From: Rubrivivax sp.
Lineage (GTDB): Bacteria > Pseudomonadota > Gammaproteobacteria > Burkholderiales > Burkholderiaceae_C
Assembly (NCBI GenBank): GCA_020851615.1
Contig: JADZCL010000401.1
Span: 1 to 5,488, forward strand
Length of the DNA: 5,488 nt
Reading direction: 5' to 3'
The notes under the pieces are model-generated. The model worked only from the letters and a program-made list of their open reading frames with translations, had not been told where the DNA came from and searched no databases. Made by a program: the position numbers and the translations under genes. This document shows positions 1-5,488 of the stretch, one piece after another. Position 1 is the stretch's first letter. Each line of letters opens with the position of its first letter.

Positions 1-401
1 GCATCCGCACGCTCGTTGCCCGGGTCTCCGCTGTGGCCCTTGACCCAATGCCAATGGACATCATGCTGCTCGCGCAGCGCATCGAGCCGCCGCCACAGCT
101 CGGCGTTCTTCACCGGCTTGCGATCGGCGGTCGTCCAGCCGCGCGCCTTCCAGCCATGGATCCAGGCGGTGATGCCGTTGCGCACGTATTCACTGTCGGT
201 ATGAATGTCGACCCGGCAACGCCGCTTGAGCGTGGCCAGGGCCTCGATGACAGCAGTGAGTTCCATGCGGTTGTTGGTCGTGTGCGACTCGCCGCCCCAC
301 AGTTCCTTCTCGCTGTCACCACTGCGCAGCCACGCCCCCCAGCCGCCCGGGCCGGGGTTGCCCTTGCAGGCACCGTCCGTGTAGATCACGACCTCGCTCA
401 T
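1..401 (-). CDS. rnhA: Ribonuclease HI (partial, C-terminal end beyond left edge)
   Basis: RNase HI cleaves the RNA strand of RNA:DNA hybrids in the cytoplasm (R-loops, replication primers). Reading leftward from ATG at 401, 133 complete codons are visible before the window ends. The N-terminus reads [24 protein letters not shown], the classic first beta-strand and glycine-rich loop. The catalytic acidic residues are all present: D9, E47 (in NNRMEL), D69 (in HTDSEYV) and D133, the last complete codon. The active-site His is H123 in VKGHSG. Each is one residue before its E. coli counterpart (D10, E48, D70, D134, H124). The family is about 150 residues long, so only some 15-20 residues are missing. 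The start codon overlaps the upstream methyltransferase stop in ATGA, and a GGGAG ribosome site (407-411) lies 5 nt before it, so the two genes are probably co-transcribed and translationally coupled. Nothing suggests inactivation. Confidence 0.96.
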   Translation of the reverse strand, partial: MSEVVIYTDGACKGNPGPGGWGAWLRSGDSEKELWGGESHTTNNRMELTAVIEALATLKRRCRVDIHTDSEYVRNGITAWIHGWKARGWTTADRKPVKNAELWRRLDALREQHDVHWHWVKGHSGDPGNERAD

Positions 402-1189
402 GCCGGCTCCCGCTCCGCTGGCCTGACCTTGGCCGATTCGCGCTGCGCCACCGCTCGCGTGGACGCGCGCGCGCTGCGACGCACCCGCCGCGCCAGTCCG
501 ACCAGGCGCATGCCCTGCACCCGCTTCACCGCCACCAGCAGGTAAGCGGCACCCAGCACCGGCCACCAGCGTTCACCCACCCGATCCAGCCACTGCAGGC
601 GGGCCAGCCAGCGCTCGGAGCGCAGCGGTGGCCGCCAGCAGCCGAATTGCCCGCCCTCGATCGCAAAGCCGAGCAGGCGCAGCCAGTCGCGCATGCGCCA
701 GTAGCCGATGAAGCTGCCCTCGCGCGGCGCGCCGACCGCTTCGGGTGGCTGCCGCAGGCCCAGTCGCGTGCGCGCCAGCCGCTGCCGCAGGCCGAACAGG
801 CTGGTCGGATTGAAGCCGGTGATGACGATGCGGCCTTCGGGCCTCAGCACCCGCTCGACCTCGCGCAGCATCAGGTGGGGATCCCGGGCGAACTCGAGGG
901 CATGCGGCAGCACGATCAGGTCCAGGCTGTCCGAAGCAAAGGGCAAGGCGTCGAACTCGCAGCACAGCATGACACCGGTCCCGTCCGTCGTCTCGTCGGC
1001 CAGCCAGCGCTGCGGCATGCGGTTGGCACGCAAGGCTTCGAGCCCGGGCAGCCCAAGCTGCAGCGCATGAAAGCCGAAGGCATCGGCCACCGCCTCGTCG
1101 AGCCGGGCCTGCTCCCAGTCGAAGAGATAGCGGCCCGGCGCGGTCGTTGCCCAGTGACCCAACTCTATAATCGATGTGCTACGCGCCAT
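398..1189 (-). CDS. YafS-like class I SAM-dependent methyltransferase
   Basis: Encodes 263 residues from ATG at 1189. It resembles the methyltransferase between gloB and rnhA in proteobacteria (E. coli yafS), whose substrate I do not know. The SAM-fold segments are visible. FGFHALQLG (38-46) stands where motif I belongs but lacks the usual GxGxG loop. [20 protein letters not shown] (79-98) is the acidic and motif II region. [20 protein letters not shown] (109-128) is the post-motif helix and strand typical of methyltransferase type 11 proteins. A late strand AYLLVAVKR follows, then an Arg-rich tail. The substitution in motif I also seems present in E. coli YafS, so it is a family trait rather than damage, but it leaves SAM binding uncertain. 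The ATG at 1189 is preferred because it gives a YafS-like N-terminus. TTG at 1162 or TTG at 1222 (the latter well inside gloB) are alternatives. The gene overlaps rnhA by 4 nt. Confidence 0.85.
   Translation of the reverse strand: MARSTSIIELGHWATTAPGRYLFDWEQARLDEAVADAFGFHALQLGLPGLEALRANRMPQRWLADETTDGTGVMLCCEFDALPFASDSLDLIVLPHALEFARDPHLMLREVERVLRPEGRIVITGFNPTSLFGLRQRLARTRLGLRQPPEAVGAPREGSFIGYWRMRDWLRLLGFAIEGGQFGCWRPPLRSERWLARLQWLDRVGERWWPVLGAAYLLVAVKRVQGMRLVGLARRVRRSARASTRAVAQRESAKVRPAEREPA
407..411 (-). promoter_or_regulatory. Ribosome binding site for rnhA
   Basis: The minus strand reads GGGAG five nucleotides before the rnhA ATG at 401. It lies inside the last codons of the methyltransferase gene, as expected for coupled translation at the ATGA overlap, and it supports the chosen rnhA start. 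Confidence 0.55.
1166..1171 (+). promoter_or_regulatory. Probable -10 box of the gloB-mltD promoter
   Basis: A perfect TATAAT stands out in very GC-rich DNA 16 nt before the gloB ATG. No good -35 hexamer lies at 16-18 nt spacing; the nearest resemblance, TTGCCC at 1147-1152, leaves only 14 nt. Transcription would start near 1177-1179, giving a leader of only about 10 nt. The box lies inside the 5' coding part of the divergent methyltransferase if that gene starts at 1189. The hexamer is seen; the promoter function is inferred. Confidence 0.5.
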
Positions 1190-1967
1190 GGATCTCGTTG
1201 CTCTGCCCGCCTTTGCCGACAACTACATCTGGTTGTTTCACGATGGCGCGCAGGCCGTGGTGGTCGATCCGGGTGATGCCGCCCCCGTGCTGGATGCGCT
1301 CGATCGCCTGCACCTTCGGTTGGCGGCGATTCTAGTAACGCATCATCACGCCGATCACGTGGGTGGCATCCCGGCGCTGCGACCGCGCCTGCAGGGGCCG
1401 GTCTATGGTCCTGCACGCGAAGACATCGAAGGACCCCTGCAGCGCCTGCATGACGGCGAACAGATCGAGGTGCTGGGGCTGCACTTCACGGTGATCGACG
1501 TACCGGGGCACACCGCCGGCCACATCGCCTACGCACAGGTGGCGGCGCCGCAGGCTCCAGATGGCCCGCTGCTGTTCTGCGGCGACACGCTCTTCTCGGC
1601 CGGGTGCGGCCGCATCTTCGAAGGCACGGCCGCGCAGATGCACGCGTCGCTCGGTCGGTTGAGCGCACTCTCCGGCCAGACACGTGTCTGCAGCGCACAC
1701 GAGTACACGCTGGCGAACCTGGCCTTTGCCGCCGCCGTCGAGCCCGCCAACGATGCCGTGCACGCACATGCCCAGCACTGCCGGGCACTGCGCGAACAGG
1801 GGCAGCCCACGCTGCCTTCGACGCTGGCGCTGGAGCTGCGCATCAACCCCTTCCTGCGCTGCAGCGAGCCCGACGTGATCGCGGCCGCTCGTGCGCAAGG
1901 CACTGCCGGCCGCACGCCGGTCGACGTGTTCGCGGCCCTGCGCGAATGGAAGAACCGCTTTCGATGA
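1188..1967 (+). CDS. gloB: Hydroxyacylglutathione hydrolase (glyoxalase II)
   Basis: Hydrolyses S-D-lactoylglutathione to D-lactate and glutathione, the second step of glutathione-dependent methylglyoxal detoxification, in the cytoplasm. The 259-residue product opens with [15 protein letters not shown], typical of GloB. It carries the complete binuclear metal site of the metallo-beta-lactamase fold: H52, H54, D56 and H57 in THHHADH, H108 in VPGHTAGH, the bridging D133 in FCGDTLF, and H171 in SAHEY. The C-terminal glutathione-binding part is intact, with N220-PFLR and a closing REWK (R252, K255). The length matches the family (about 250-260). The ATG at 1188 fits the family N-terminus; an in-frame GTG at 1176 would add four residues and would sit at or before the predicted transcript start. 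No clear Shine-Dalgarno sequence precedes the ATG. The stop overlaps the next gene's start (ATGA). Confidence 0.97.
   Translation: MDLVALPAFADNYIWLFHDGAQAVVVDPGDAAPVLDALDRLHLRLAAILVTHHHADHVGGIPALRPRLQGPVYGPAREDIEGPLQRLHDGEQIEVLGLHFTVIDVPGHTAGHIAYAQVAAPQAPDGPLLFCGDTLFSAGCGRIFEGTAAQMHASLGRLSALSGQTRVCSAHEYTLANLAFAAAVEPANDAVHAHAQHCRALREQGQPTLPSTLALELRINPFLRCSEPDVIAAARAQGTAGRTPVDVFAALREWKNRFR
1948..1953 (+). promoter_or_regulatory. Ribosome binding site deciding the mltD start
   Basis: GGAAGA near the end of gloB lies 10 nt before the ATG at 1964. It supports that start over the much longer in-frame opening upstream, which would run through gloB and displace the signal peptide from the N-terminus. 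Confidence 0.5.
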
Positions 1968-3532
1968 CCTCCCTGACCTCCCCGCCACGGCTTCTTGCCG
2001 CAGCCCTTCTCCTGACCTTGGTGGCTCTGGGCGGCTGCGCAAGCATCGAACCCGCCACGGCGCCGCCCCCAACCGTCGCCCCTGCGCCCCCCGCTCCACC
2101 ACCGCCCCCTGCTCCACCGCCGACGACCATGACCGAGCCCGCCGTTCCGGTGGCCAGCGCCGGGGGGGTGCTTGCGCAGGAACAGCCGCGGCCGCCGCAA
2201 GCCGCACCGGTACGCAGCCGGCTGGACCCGCTCGACGACGCAGCGCGGGGCGATCTCTGGGCGCGTGTGCGCGCCGGGTTCGCGATGCCCGACCTGGACA
2301 ACGAGCTGGTGCGCAAGTGGGAGCAGTATTACAGCCAGCGGCCCGACTACGTGCAGCGCATGACCGCGCGGGGTGCGCGCTACTTGTGGCACATCGTCGA
2401 GGAGATCGATCGCCGCGGCATGCCCAGCGATCTCGCCCTGCTGCCCTTCATCGAGAGCGCATTCGATCCGCAGGCGCTTTCCGTCGTGCGCGCAGCCGGC
2501 ATGTGGCAATTCATGCCCGGTACCGGCCGCGATTTCGAGCTCACGCAGAACATCTTCCGCGACGATCGCCGTGACATCCTCGCATCGACGCGCGCAGCCC
2601 TGGACTATCTGCAACGCCTGCATGGCCAGTTCGGCGAATGGCAGCTCGCGCTTGCCGCCTACAACTGGGGCCAGGGCAACGTCCAGCGGGCACTGGCGCG
2701 CAACGCCAAGCGCGGCCTGGGCAGCGGATACCAGGACCTGCGCATGCCCGAGGAGACGCGCAACTACGTCCCCAAGCTGCAGGCCATCAAGAACATCGTC
2801 AGCCGGCCGCAGGACTTCGGCCTGGTGCTGCCACCGCTGGAGGATCACCCCTTCTTCACCACCGTCGCCATCGAACGCGACATCGACGTCGAACTTGCGG
2901 CGCAGCTCTCCGGGCTGACGCTGGAGCAGTTCCGCCAGCTGAATCCGCAGCACAACAAGCCCGTCATCCTGGCTGCGGGCACGCCCCAGGTCCTGCTGCC
3001 CTACGACCAGGCCAACCGCTTTCTGCGTGCACTGAACTCGCACCGCGGCACGCTGGCCAGCTGGACAGCCTGGGTTGCGCCACGGACGATCAAGCCCAAG
3101 GAAGCAGCCCACCTGGTGGGCATGACCGAAGAAGAACTGCGTGAGGTCAACCGCATTCCCGCACGCATGCTGGTCAAGGCCGGCTCCACCTTGCTCGTGC
3201 CGCGCAGCGCCCGCCATGCCGATGTGACCGAGGCAGTCGCCGAGACGGCCACCATCGCCTTTGCGCCCGAACCCCGGCCCTTACGCCGGCTGCAGGTGAA
3301 GGTGCGCGGCAAACGGCCGGTCACGGTGGCGGCACTCGCCAAGCGGCACGGCATGACCGCCGCCTCACTCGCCGCTGCCAACGGGATCTCGGCGCACGCC
3401 AGCCTGCGTCCGGGCCAGCTCGTCACCATCCTGCTGCCAGCCCGCGCGAGCACGGCAACCCGGCTCACGCGAAAGCACGTGCCGGCCCGCACCAAGCGTG
3501 CCTCAGCACGCGTGCGGACAGCGGCTCGCTGA
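1964..3532 (+). CDS. mltD: Membrane-bound lytic murein transglycosylase D (lipoprotein with LysM domains)
   Basis: Cleaves peptidoglycan glycan strands, forming 1,6-anhydro-muropeptides, in the periplasm. The 522-residue protein starts with a lipoprotein signal: a hydrophobic stretch (10-22) and lipobox LGGC with acylated C25. Ala follows at +2, so outer-membrane sorting is expected. Next comes a Pro/Ala-rich linker (30-55), then the SLT domain (about 85-290) with catalytic E164 in IESAFDP and the family motifs GMWQFMPGTG (179-188), AAYNWGQGN (231-239) and EETRNYVPK (from 263). After an intermediate segment (297-363) there are two LysM-like modules, a degenerate one at about 367-413 and a clearer one at 443-492. 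The last 30 residues form a very basic tail. The start is set by the lipobox, the ATGA overlap with gloB and a GGAAGA site. It is longer than E. coli MltD (452 as I recall), owing to the linker and tail. Likely co-transcribed with gloB. Confidence 0.94.
   Translation: MTSLTSPPRLLAAALLLTLVALGGCASIEPATAPPPTVAPAPPAPPPPPAPPPTTMTEPAVPVASAGGVLAQEQPRPPQAAPVRSRLDPLDDAARGDLWARVRAGFAMPDLDNELVRKWEQYYSQRPDYVQRMTARGARYLWHIVEEIDRRGMPSDLALLPFIESAFDPQALSVVRAAGMWQFMPGTGRDFELTQNIFRDDRRDILASTRAALDYLQRLHGQFGEWQLALAAYNWGQGNVQRALARNAKRGLGSGYQDLRMPEETRNYVPKLQAIKNIVSRPQDFGLVLPPLEDHPFFTTVAIERDIDVELAAQLSGLTLEQFRQLNPQHNKPVILAAGTPQVLLPYDQANRFLRALNSHRGTLASWTAWVAPRTIKPKEAAHLVGMTEEELREVNRIPARMLVKAGSTLLVPRSARHADVTEAVAETATIAFAPEPRPLRRLQVKVRGKRPVTVAALAKRHGMTAASLAAANGISAHASLRPGQLVTILLPARASTATRLTRKHVPARTKRASARVRTAAR
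2051..2128 (+). repeat. Pro/Ala low-complexity coding repeat (lipoprotein linker)
   Basis: A run of CCN and GCN codons encodes residues 30-55 of the MltD protein, with blocks such as APPAPPPPPAPPP. It is C-rich and nearly purine-free on the plus strand. Such linkers commonly space an acylated N-terminus from the catalytic domain. The repetitive DNA may vary in length between strains. Confidence 0.75.
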
Positions 3533-3551
3533 GGCCGGGCCCCCGCCCGCC
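3533..3551. terminator. GC hairpin between convergent mltD and iscA, possible two-way terminator
   Basis: The 22-base gap between the two convergent stops holds an inverted repeat. 3533-3535 pairs with 3549-3551 and 3537-3540 with 3545-3548, with a single bulged C at 3536 and a CCCC loop (3541-3544). All seven pairs are G-C. No T-run follows on either strand, so it is not a textbook intrinsic terminator. A role in ending or protecting both transcripts is an inference from its position. Confidence 0.4.
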
Positions 3552-3554
3552 GAG

Positions 3555-3878
3555 TCAGACGCGGAACGACTCGCCGCAGCCGCAGCGGTCCTTCTCGAGC
3601 GGATTGCGGACCTTGAAACTCTCGTTGAGCCCTTCGCGCACGAAGTCGACTTCGGCGCCGTCGACGAATGGCAGGTTCTTCGGGTCGACGAGCAGCTTGA
3701 CCCCCCGCGTCTCGAACTCGATCTCGCCAGGCAGCGCCTCGTCGGCATACTCGAACTGGTAGGACAGGCCCGAGCAACCGGTGGGCTTGATCGACAGGCG
3801 CACGCCCACGCCCTTGCCGCGTTGCGCCAGATGGCGGTTGACGCGGCGTGCAGCCGCTTCGGTCATCGTGATGGCCAC
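3555..3878 (-). CDS. iscA: IscA, A-type iron-sulfur cluster carrier
   Basis: A small A-type carrier that binds an Fe-S cluster or iron and passes it to apo-proteins in the cytoplasm. The product is 107 residues, the same length as E. coli IscA, and is close to it along the whole chain. The three cluster-ligand cysteines are present: C35 in the TGCSG motif, and C99 and C101 in the C-terminal CGCGESF motif. The GLNESFKVRNPLEKDRCGCG segment is more like IscA than ErpA or SufA, although ErpA cannot be wholly excluded without a tree. The start is GTG at 3878, backed by AGGAAG six nucleotides upstream; the in-frame ATG four codons later would cut the conserved first strand. It follows iscS by 27 nt in the same direction and ends the visible isc cluster, converging on mltD. 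In a standard isc operon iscU would precede it and hscB would follow. Confidence 0.93.
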   Translation of the reverse strand: MAITMTEAAARRVNRHLAQRGKGVGVRLSIKPTGCSGLSYQFEYADEALPGEIEFETRGVKLLVDPKNLPFVDGAEVDFVREGLNESFKVRNPLEKDRCGCGESFRV

Positions 3879-3884
3879 GGTCGT

Positions 3885-3890
3885 CTTCCT
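3885..3890 (-). promoter_or_regulatory. Ribosome binding site for iscA
   Basis: The minus strand reads AGGAAG six nucleotides before the GTG at 3878. It is the strongest Shine-Dalgarno sequence in the window. It decides for the GTG start and suggests iscA is translated independently of iscS. Confidence 0.7.
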
Positions 3891-3905
3891 CGCTGGATCA
3901 GGGGT

Positions 3906-5057
3906 TCATTGTCGCCGCAGGCGCAGCACGCCGTCCCGAAGCCGCAAGATCGCCACGTCGATCTCATCGGCAGTCGTGAAACGGCCCAGTGTGAGGCGCA
4001 GCGACGCATGCGCCTGCTCGTCGCTGCAACCCAGCGCGCGCAGGACATGACTGGGCTCGAGGCTGGCTGAGGCGCACGCCGAGCCTGAACTCACCGCCAC
4101 GCCCTCGAGTGCCTGCAACAGCTCCGGCCCGTCGACTCCGTCCACGCTCACGTTGACGTTGTGCGGCACGCGCTGCGCGAGGTCGCCGTTGATCCGCACC
4201 CCGCCCAGGCGATCGATGCCGGCCAGCAGCCGCCGCTGCAGCCCACGCACGCGGGCGCACTCGGCCTGCATCTCCAGCCGCGCGAGCCGGAACGCCTCAC
4301 CCATGCCGACGCACTGGTGCGTCGCCAACGTGCCGCTGCGCAGCCCGCGTTCATGGCCGCCGCCGTGCATCTGCGCAGCCAGCTTCACGGGCGGGTTGCG
4401 GCGCACGAAAAGCGCCCCGATGCCCTTGGGACCGTAGGTCTTGTGAGCCGTCAGGCTCATCAGGTCAACGGGCAGATGGCGCAGATCGATCGGCAGCTTG
4501 CCGGTGGCCTGCGCGGCATCGACGTGCAGGAGAATGCCGCGCTCACGGCACAGCGCACCGATGGCGGCAACGTCCTGCACGACGCCGATCTCGTTGTTGA
4601 CCAGCATGACCGAGACCAGGCAGGTGTCGCCACGCAGCGCATCGCGCAAGCGGTCGAGGTCGAGCAGGCCGCTTGCATCCACCGCGAGCACATCGAGCCG
4701 AATGCCCTGCTGTTGCAGCGCCCGTGCCGTATCGAGCACGGCGCTGTGCTCGGTGGCCACGGTGACCAGGTGCCGACCGCGCGCGTGCGCCGACAACAGC
4801 GCCCCCTTCAACGCCAGGTTGTTGCTTTCGGTCGCACCGCTGGTCCAGACGATATCGGCCGCCCCGGCGCCGACCAGCGCCGCGACGTCGGCGCGTGCCT
4901 GCTCCACGGCCTCCTGTGCCGCCCAGCCGAAGGCATGCCCGCGCGAGGCCGGGTTGCCGAACTGCGCATGCAGCCACGGCAGCATGCATGCGACCACGCG
5001 CGGATCGACGGCAGTCGTCGCCGCGTTGTCCAGGTAGATGGCGGGCGCCACAGTCAC
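3906..5057 (-). CDS. iscS: IscS cysteine desulfurase lacking the usual C-terminal tail
   Basis: A PLP enzyme that converts cysteine to alanine and takes the sulfur as a persulfide for Fe-S clusters and tRNA thiolation. From GTG at 5057 it encodes 383 residues. Key residues fall at the E. coli IscS numbers: H104 (TEH) over PLP, D180 and Q183 (HVDAAQ), K206 ([10 protein letters not shown]) forming the Schiff base, and C328 in the [14 protein letters not shown] loop. The [13 protein letters not shown] motif is also intact. It is therefore a group I IscS/NifS-type enzyme that should be active. It ends at LRLRRQ, about where E. coli position 383 lies; the E. coli protein runs to 404 with a conserved SPLWEMY...EWAHH tail. 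That tail belongs to the IscU-binding region. Another GTG, at 5051, would also serve as a start. It lies 42 nt after iscR and 27 nt before iscA, with no iscU between. Confidence 0.95.
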   Translation of the reverse strand: MTVAPAIYLDNAATTAVDPRVVACMLPWLHAQFGNPASRGHAFGWAAQEAVEQARADVAALVGAGAADIVWTSGATESNNLALKGALLSAHARGRHLVTVATEHSAVLDTARALQQQGIRLDVLAVDASGLLDLDRLRDALRGDTCLVSVMLVNNEIGVVQDVAAIGALCRERGILLHVDAAQATGKLPIDLRHLPVDLMSLTAHKTYGPKGIGALFVRRNPPVKLAAQMHGGGHERGLRSGTLATHQCVGMGEAFRLARLEMQAECARVRGLQRRLLAGIDRLGGVRINGDLAQRVPHNVNVSVDGVDGPELLQALEGVAVSSGSACASASLEPSHVLRALGCSDEQAHASLRLTLGRFTTADEIDVAILRLRDGVLRLRRQ

Positions 5058-5065
5058 CGGGCACC

Positions 5066-5085
5066 GCGCGGCCCACGGCCCGCGC
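5066..5085 (-). promoter_or_regulatory. GC hairpin in the iscR-iscS spacer
   Basis: The 42-base spacer contains an inverted repeat. 5066-5069 pairs with 5082-5085 and 5070-5073 with 5077-5080, with a bulge at 5081 and a three-base loop. In the mRNA it is an eight-pair GC stem that ends 8 nt before the iscS GTG and would bury the ribosome-binding region. In E. coli the iscR-iscS junction is a known control point, where RyhB pairing spares iscR but removes iscSUA mRNA. A similar role here is inference from position only. Confidence 0.4.
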
Positions 5086-5099
5086 CCATCAGCGGGGCA

Positions 5100-5488
5100 T
5101 CACTTGCGCAGCGCCGAGCCGAGGGCGAACACCGAGTTCGGCGCCGTCACCTTGATCGGCTTGACGACGGGCTGGCTGGAAATGGCGCGCTTGACCGGCG
5201 CTTCGTCCAGTGTCACGCCCTTGGCGAGCTGCTCGTCGACGAGCTTCTTCAGCGAGATCGAGTCGAGATACTCGATCATCTTTGCGTTGAGGCTGGTCCA
5301 CAGGTCGTGCGTCATGCACTTGCCGGAGTGGTCGCCACGGCAGTTTTCCTTGCCACCGCAACTGGTGGCGTCCATCGGCTCGTCGACCGCGACGATGATG
5401 TCGGCCACGGTGATCTCGCCTGCCGCGCGGCCCAGCGAATAGCCGCCGCCGGGCCCGCGCGTGCTCTCCACCAGTTCGTGCCGGCGCA
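5100..5488 (-). CDS. iscR: IscR, Rrf2-family Fe-S cluster-sensing regulator (partial, N-terminus beyond right edge)
   Basis: IscR binds a [2Fe-2S] cluster and represses the isc operon when clusters are plentiful; the apo form controls other Fe-S genes. The last 128 complete codons are visible. They start in the winged-helix domain with RRHELVES and the wing motif RGPGGGYSLG. Then comes the ADIIVAVDEPMDAT segment and the cluster motif: three Cys (codons at 5360-5358, 5342-5340 and 5318-5316) and a His (5309-5307), spaced C-x5-C-x7-C-x2-H. E. coli has C-x5-C-x5-C-x2-H (C92, C98, C104, H107), so two residues are added between the second and third Cys. The tail runs to PNSVFALGSALRK, an ending I associate with betaproteobacterial IscR. 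The recognition helix and the operon promoter lie outside the window. Its place before iscS is the usual one. Confidence 0.94.
   Translation of the reverse strand, partial: RRHELVESTRGPGGGYSLGRAAGEITVADIIVAVDEPMDATSCGGKENCRGDHSGKCMTHDLWTSLNAKMIEYLDSISLKKLVDEQLAKGVTLDEAPVKRAISSQPVVKPIKVTAPNSVFALGSALRK

Noticed and set aside
33..545. A 170-codon plus-strand open frame opposite rnhA and the methyltransferase
   Set aside because: It lies antisense to rnhA, which has all catalytic residues, and shows no family resemblance of its own.
1190..1222. A longer methyltransferase start at TTG 1222
   Set aside because: It would add 11 residues encoded inside gloB with no ribosome site advantage, and the ATG at 1189 gives a more family-like N-terminus.
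2051..2128. The C-rich tract as a CRISPR-like or non-coding repeat
   Set aside because: It has no regular repeat-spacer unit and is in frame as a Pro/Ala linker of a lipoprotein.
1529..3217. A 562-codon open frame on the minus strand opposite gloB and mltD
   Set aside because: It is antisense to two well-supported genes, its translation is Arg/Gly/Ala-rich low complexity without a recognisable domain, and long antisense frames are common in GC-rich DNA.
3879..3910. A frameshift that might restore the IscS tail beyond the stop
   Set aside because: Reading the bases after the stop in the other two minus-strand frames gives nothing like the SPLWEMY tail, and the 27 bases are too few to encode it before iscA.
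3498..4070. A 190-codon plus-strand open frame across iscA and the end of iscS
   Set aside because: Antisense shadow of two conserved genes with full motifs.

Overview
This is a compact, GC-rich (about two-thirds G+C by eye) chromosomal segment. It most likely comes from a betaproteobacterium, probably Burkholderiales or a close relative. The basis is the codon bias and the sequence character of the IscR, IscS, IscA, GloB and MltD homologues. One pointer is the IscR C-terminus, whose extended Cys spacing and Pro-Asn-Ser-Val-Phe ending I recall from Burkholderia-type IscR. I see no mobile element, CRISPR array, tRNA or rRNA, and no gene-free stretch longer than about 45 bases.

Left block (1-3532): rnhA (RNase HI, cut by the left edge) and a YafS-like class I methyltransferase lie on the minus strand and overlap by an ATGA junction. 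Divergent from them, gloB (glyoxalase II) and an MltD-type lytic transglycosylase lipoprotein lie on the plus strand, again joined by an ATGA overlap. The two divergent start codons overlap in the tetranucleotide CATG (1187-1190), so there is no intergenic space and the gloB -10 box lies inside the methyltransferase reading frame. As I recall, the same neighbours (mltD, gloB, yafS, rnhA, then dnaQ) occur in Escherichia coli, so this is an old syntenic block and dnaQ may follow beyond the left edge.

Right block (3555-5488): on the minus strand, reading right to left, are iscR (5' part missing), iscS and iscA, which converge on mltD. They encode the Fe-S-sensing repressor, the cysteine desulfurase and an A-type Fe-S carrier. 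The usual iscU scaffold gene between iscS and iscA is absent, and no hscB, hscA or fdx follows iscA. The IscS protein stops about 21 residues short of E. coli IscS, so it lacks the C-terminal tail that contributes to the IscU interface. The missing scaffold and the missing docking tail fit together and are the most interesting thing in the window. Everything else looks like conserved housekeeping DNA.

How the genes work together: GloB finishes glutathione-dependent methylglyoxal detoxification. MltD trims peptidoglycan. RNase HI removes RNA:DNA hybrids. The isc genes mobilise sulfur from cysteine and carry or sense Fe-S clusters. I see no functional link between the two blocks beyond adjacency. 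Names come from sequence patterns remembered for these families, not from a database search.
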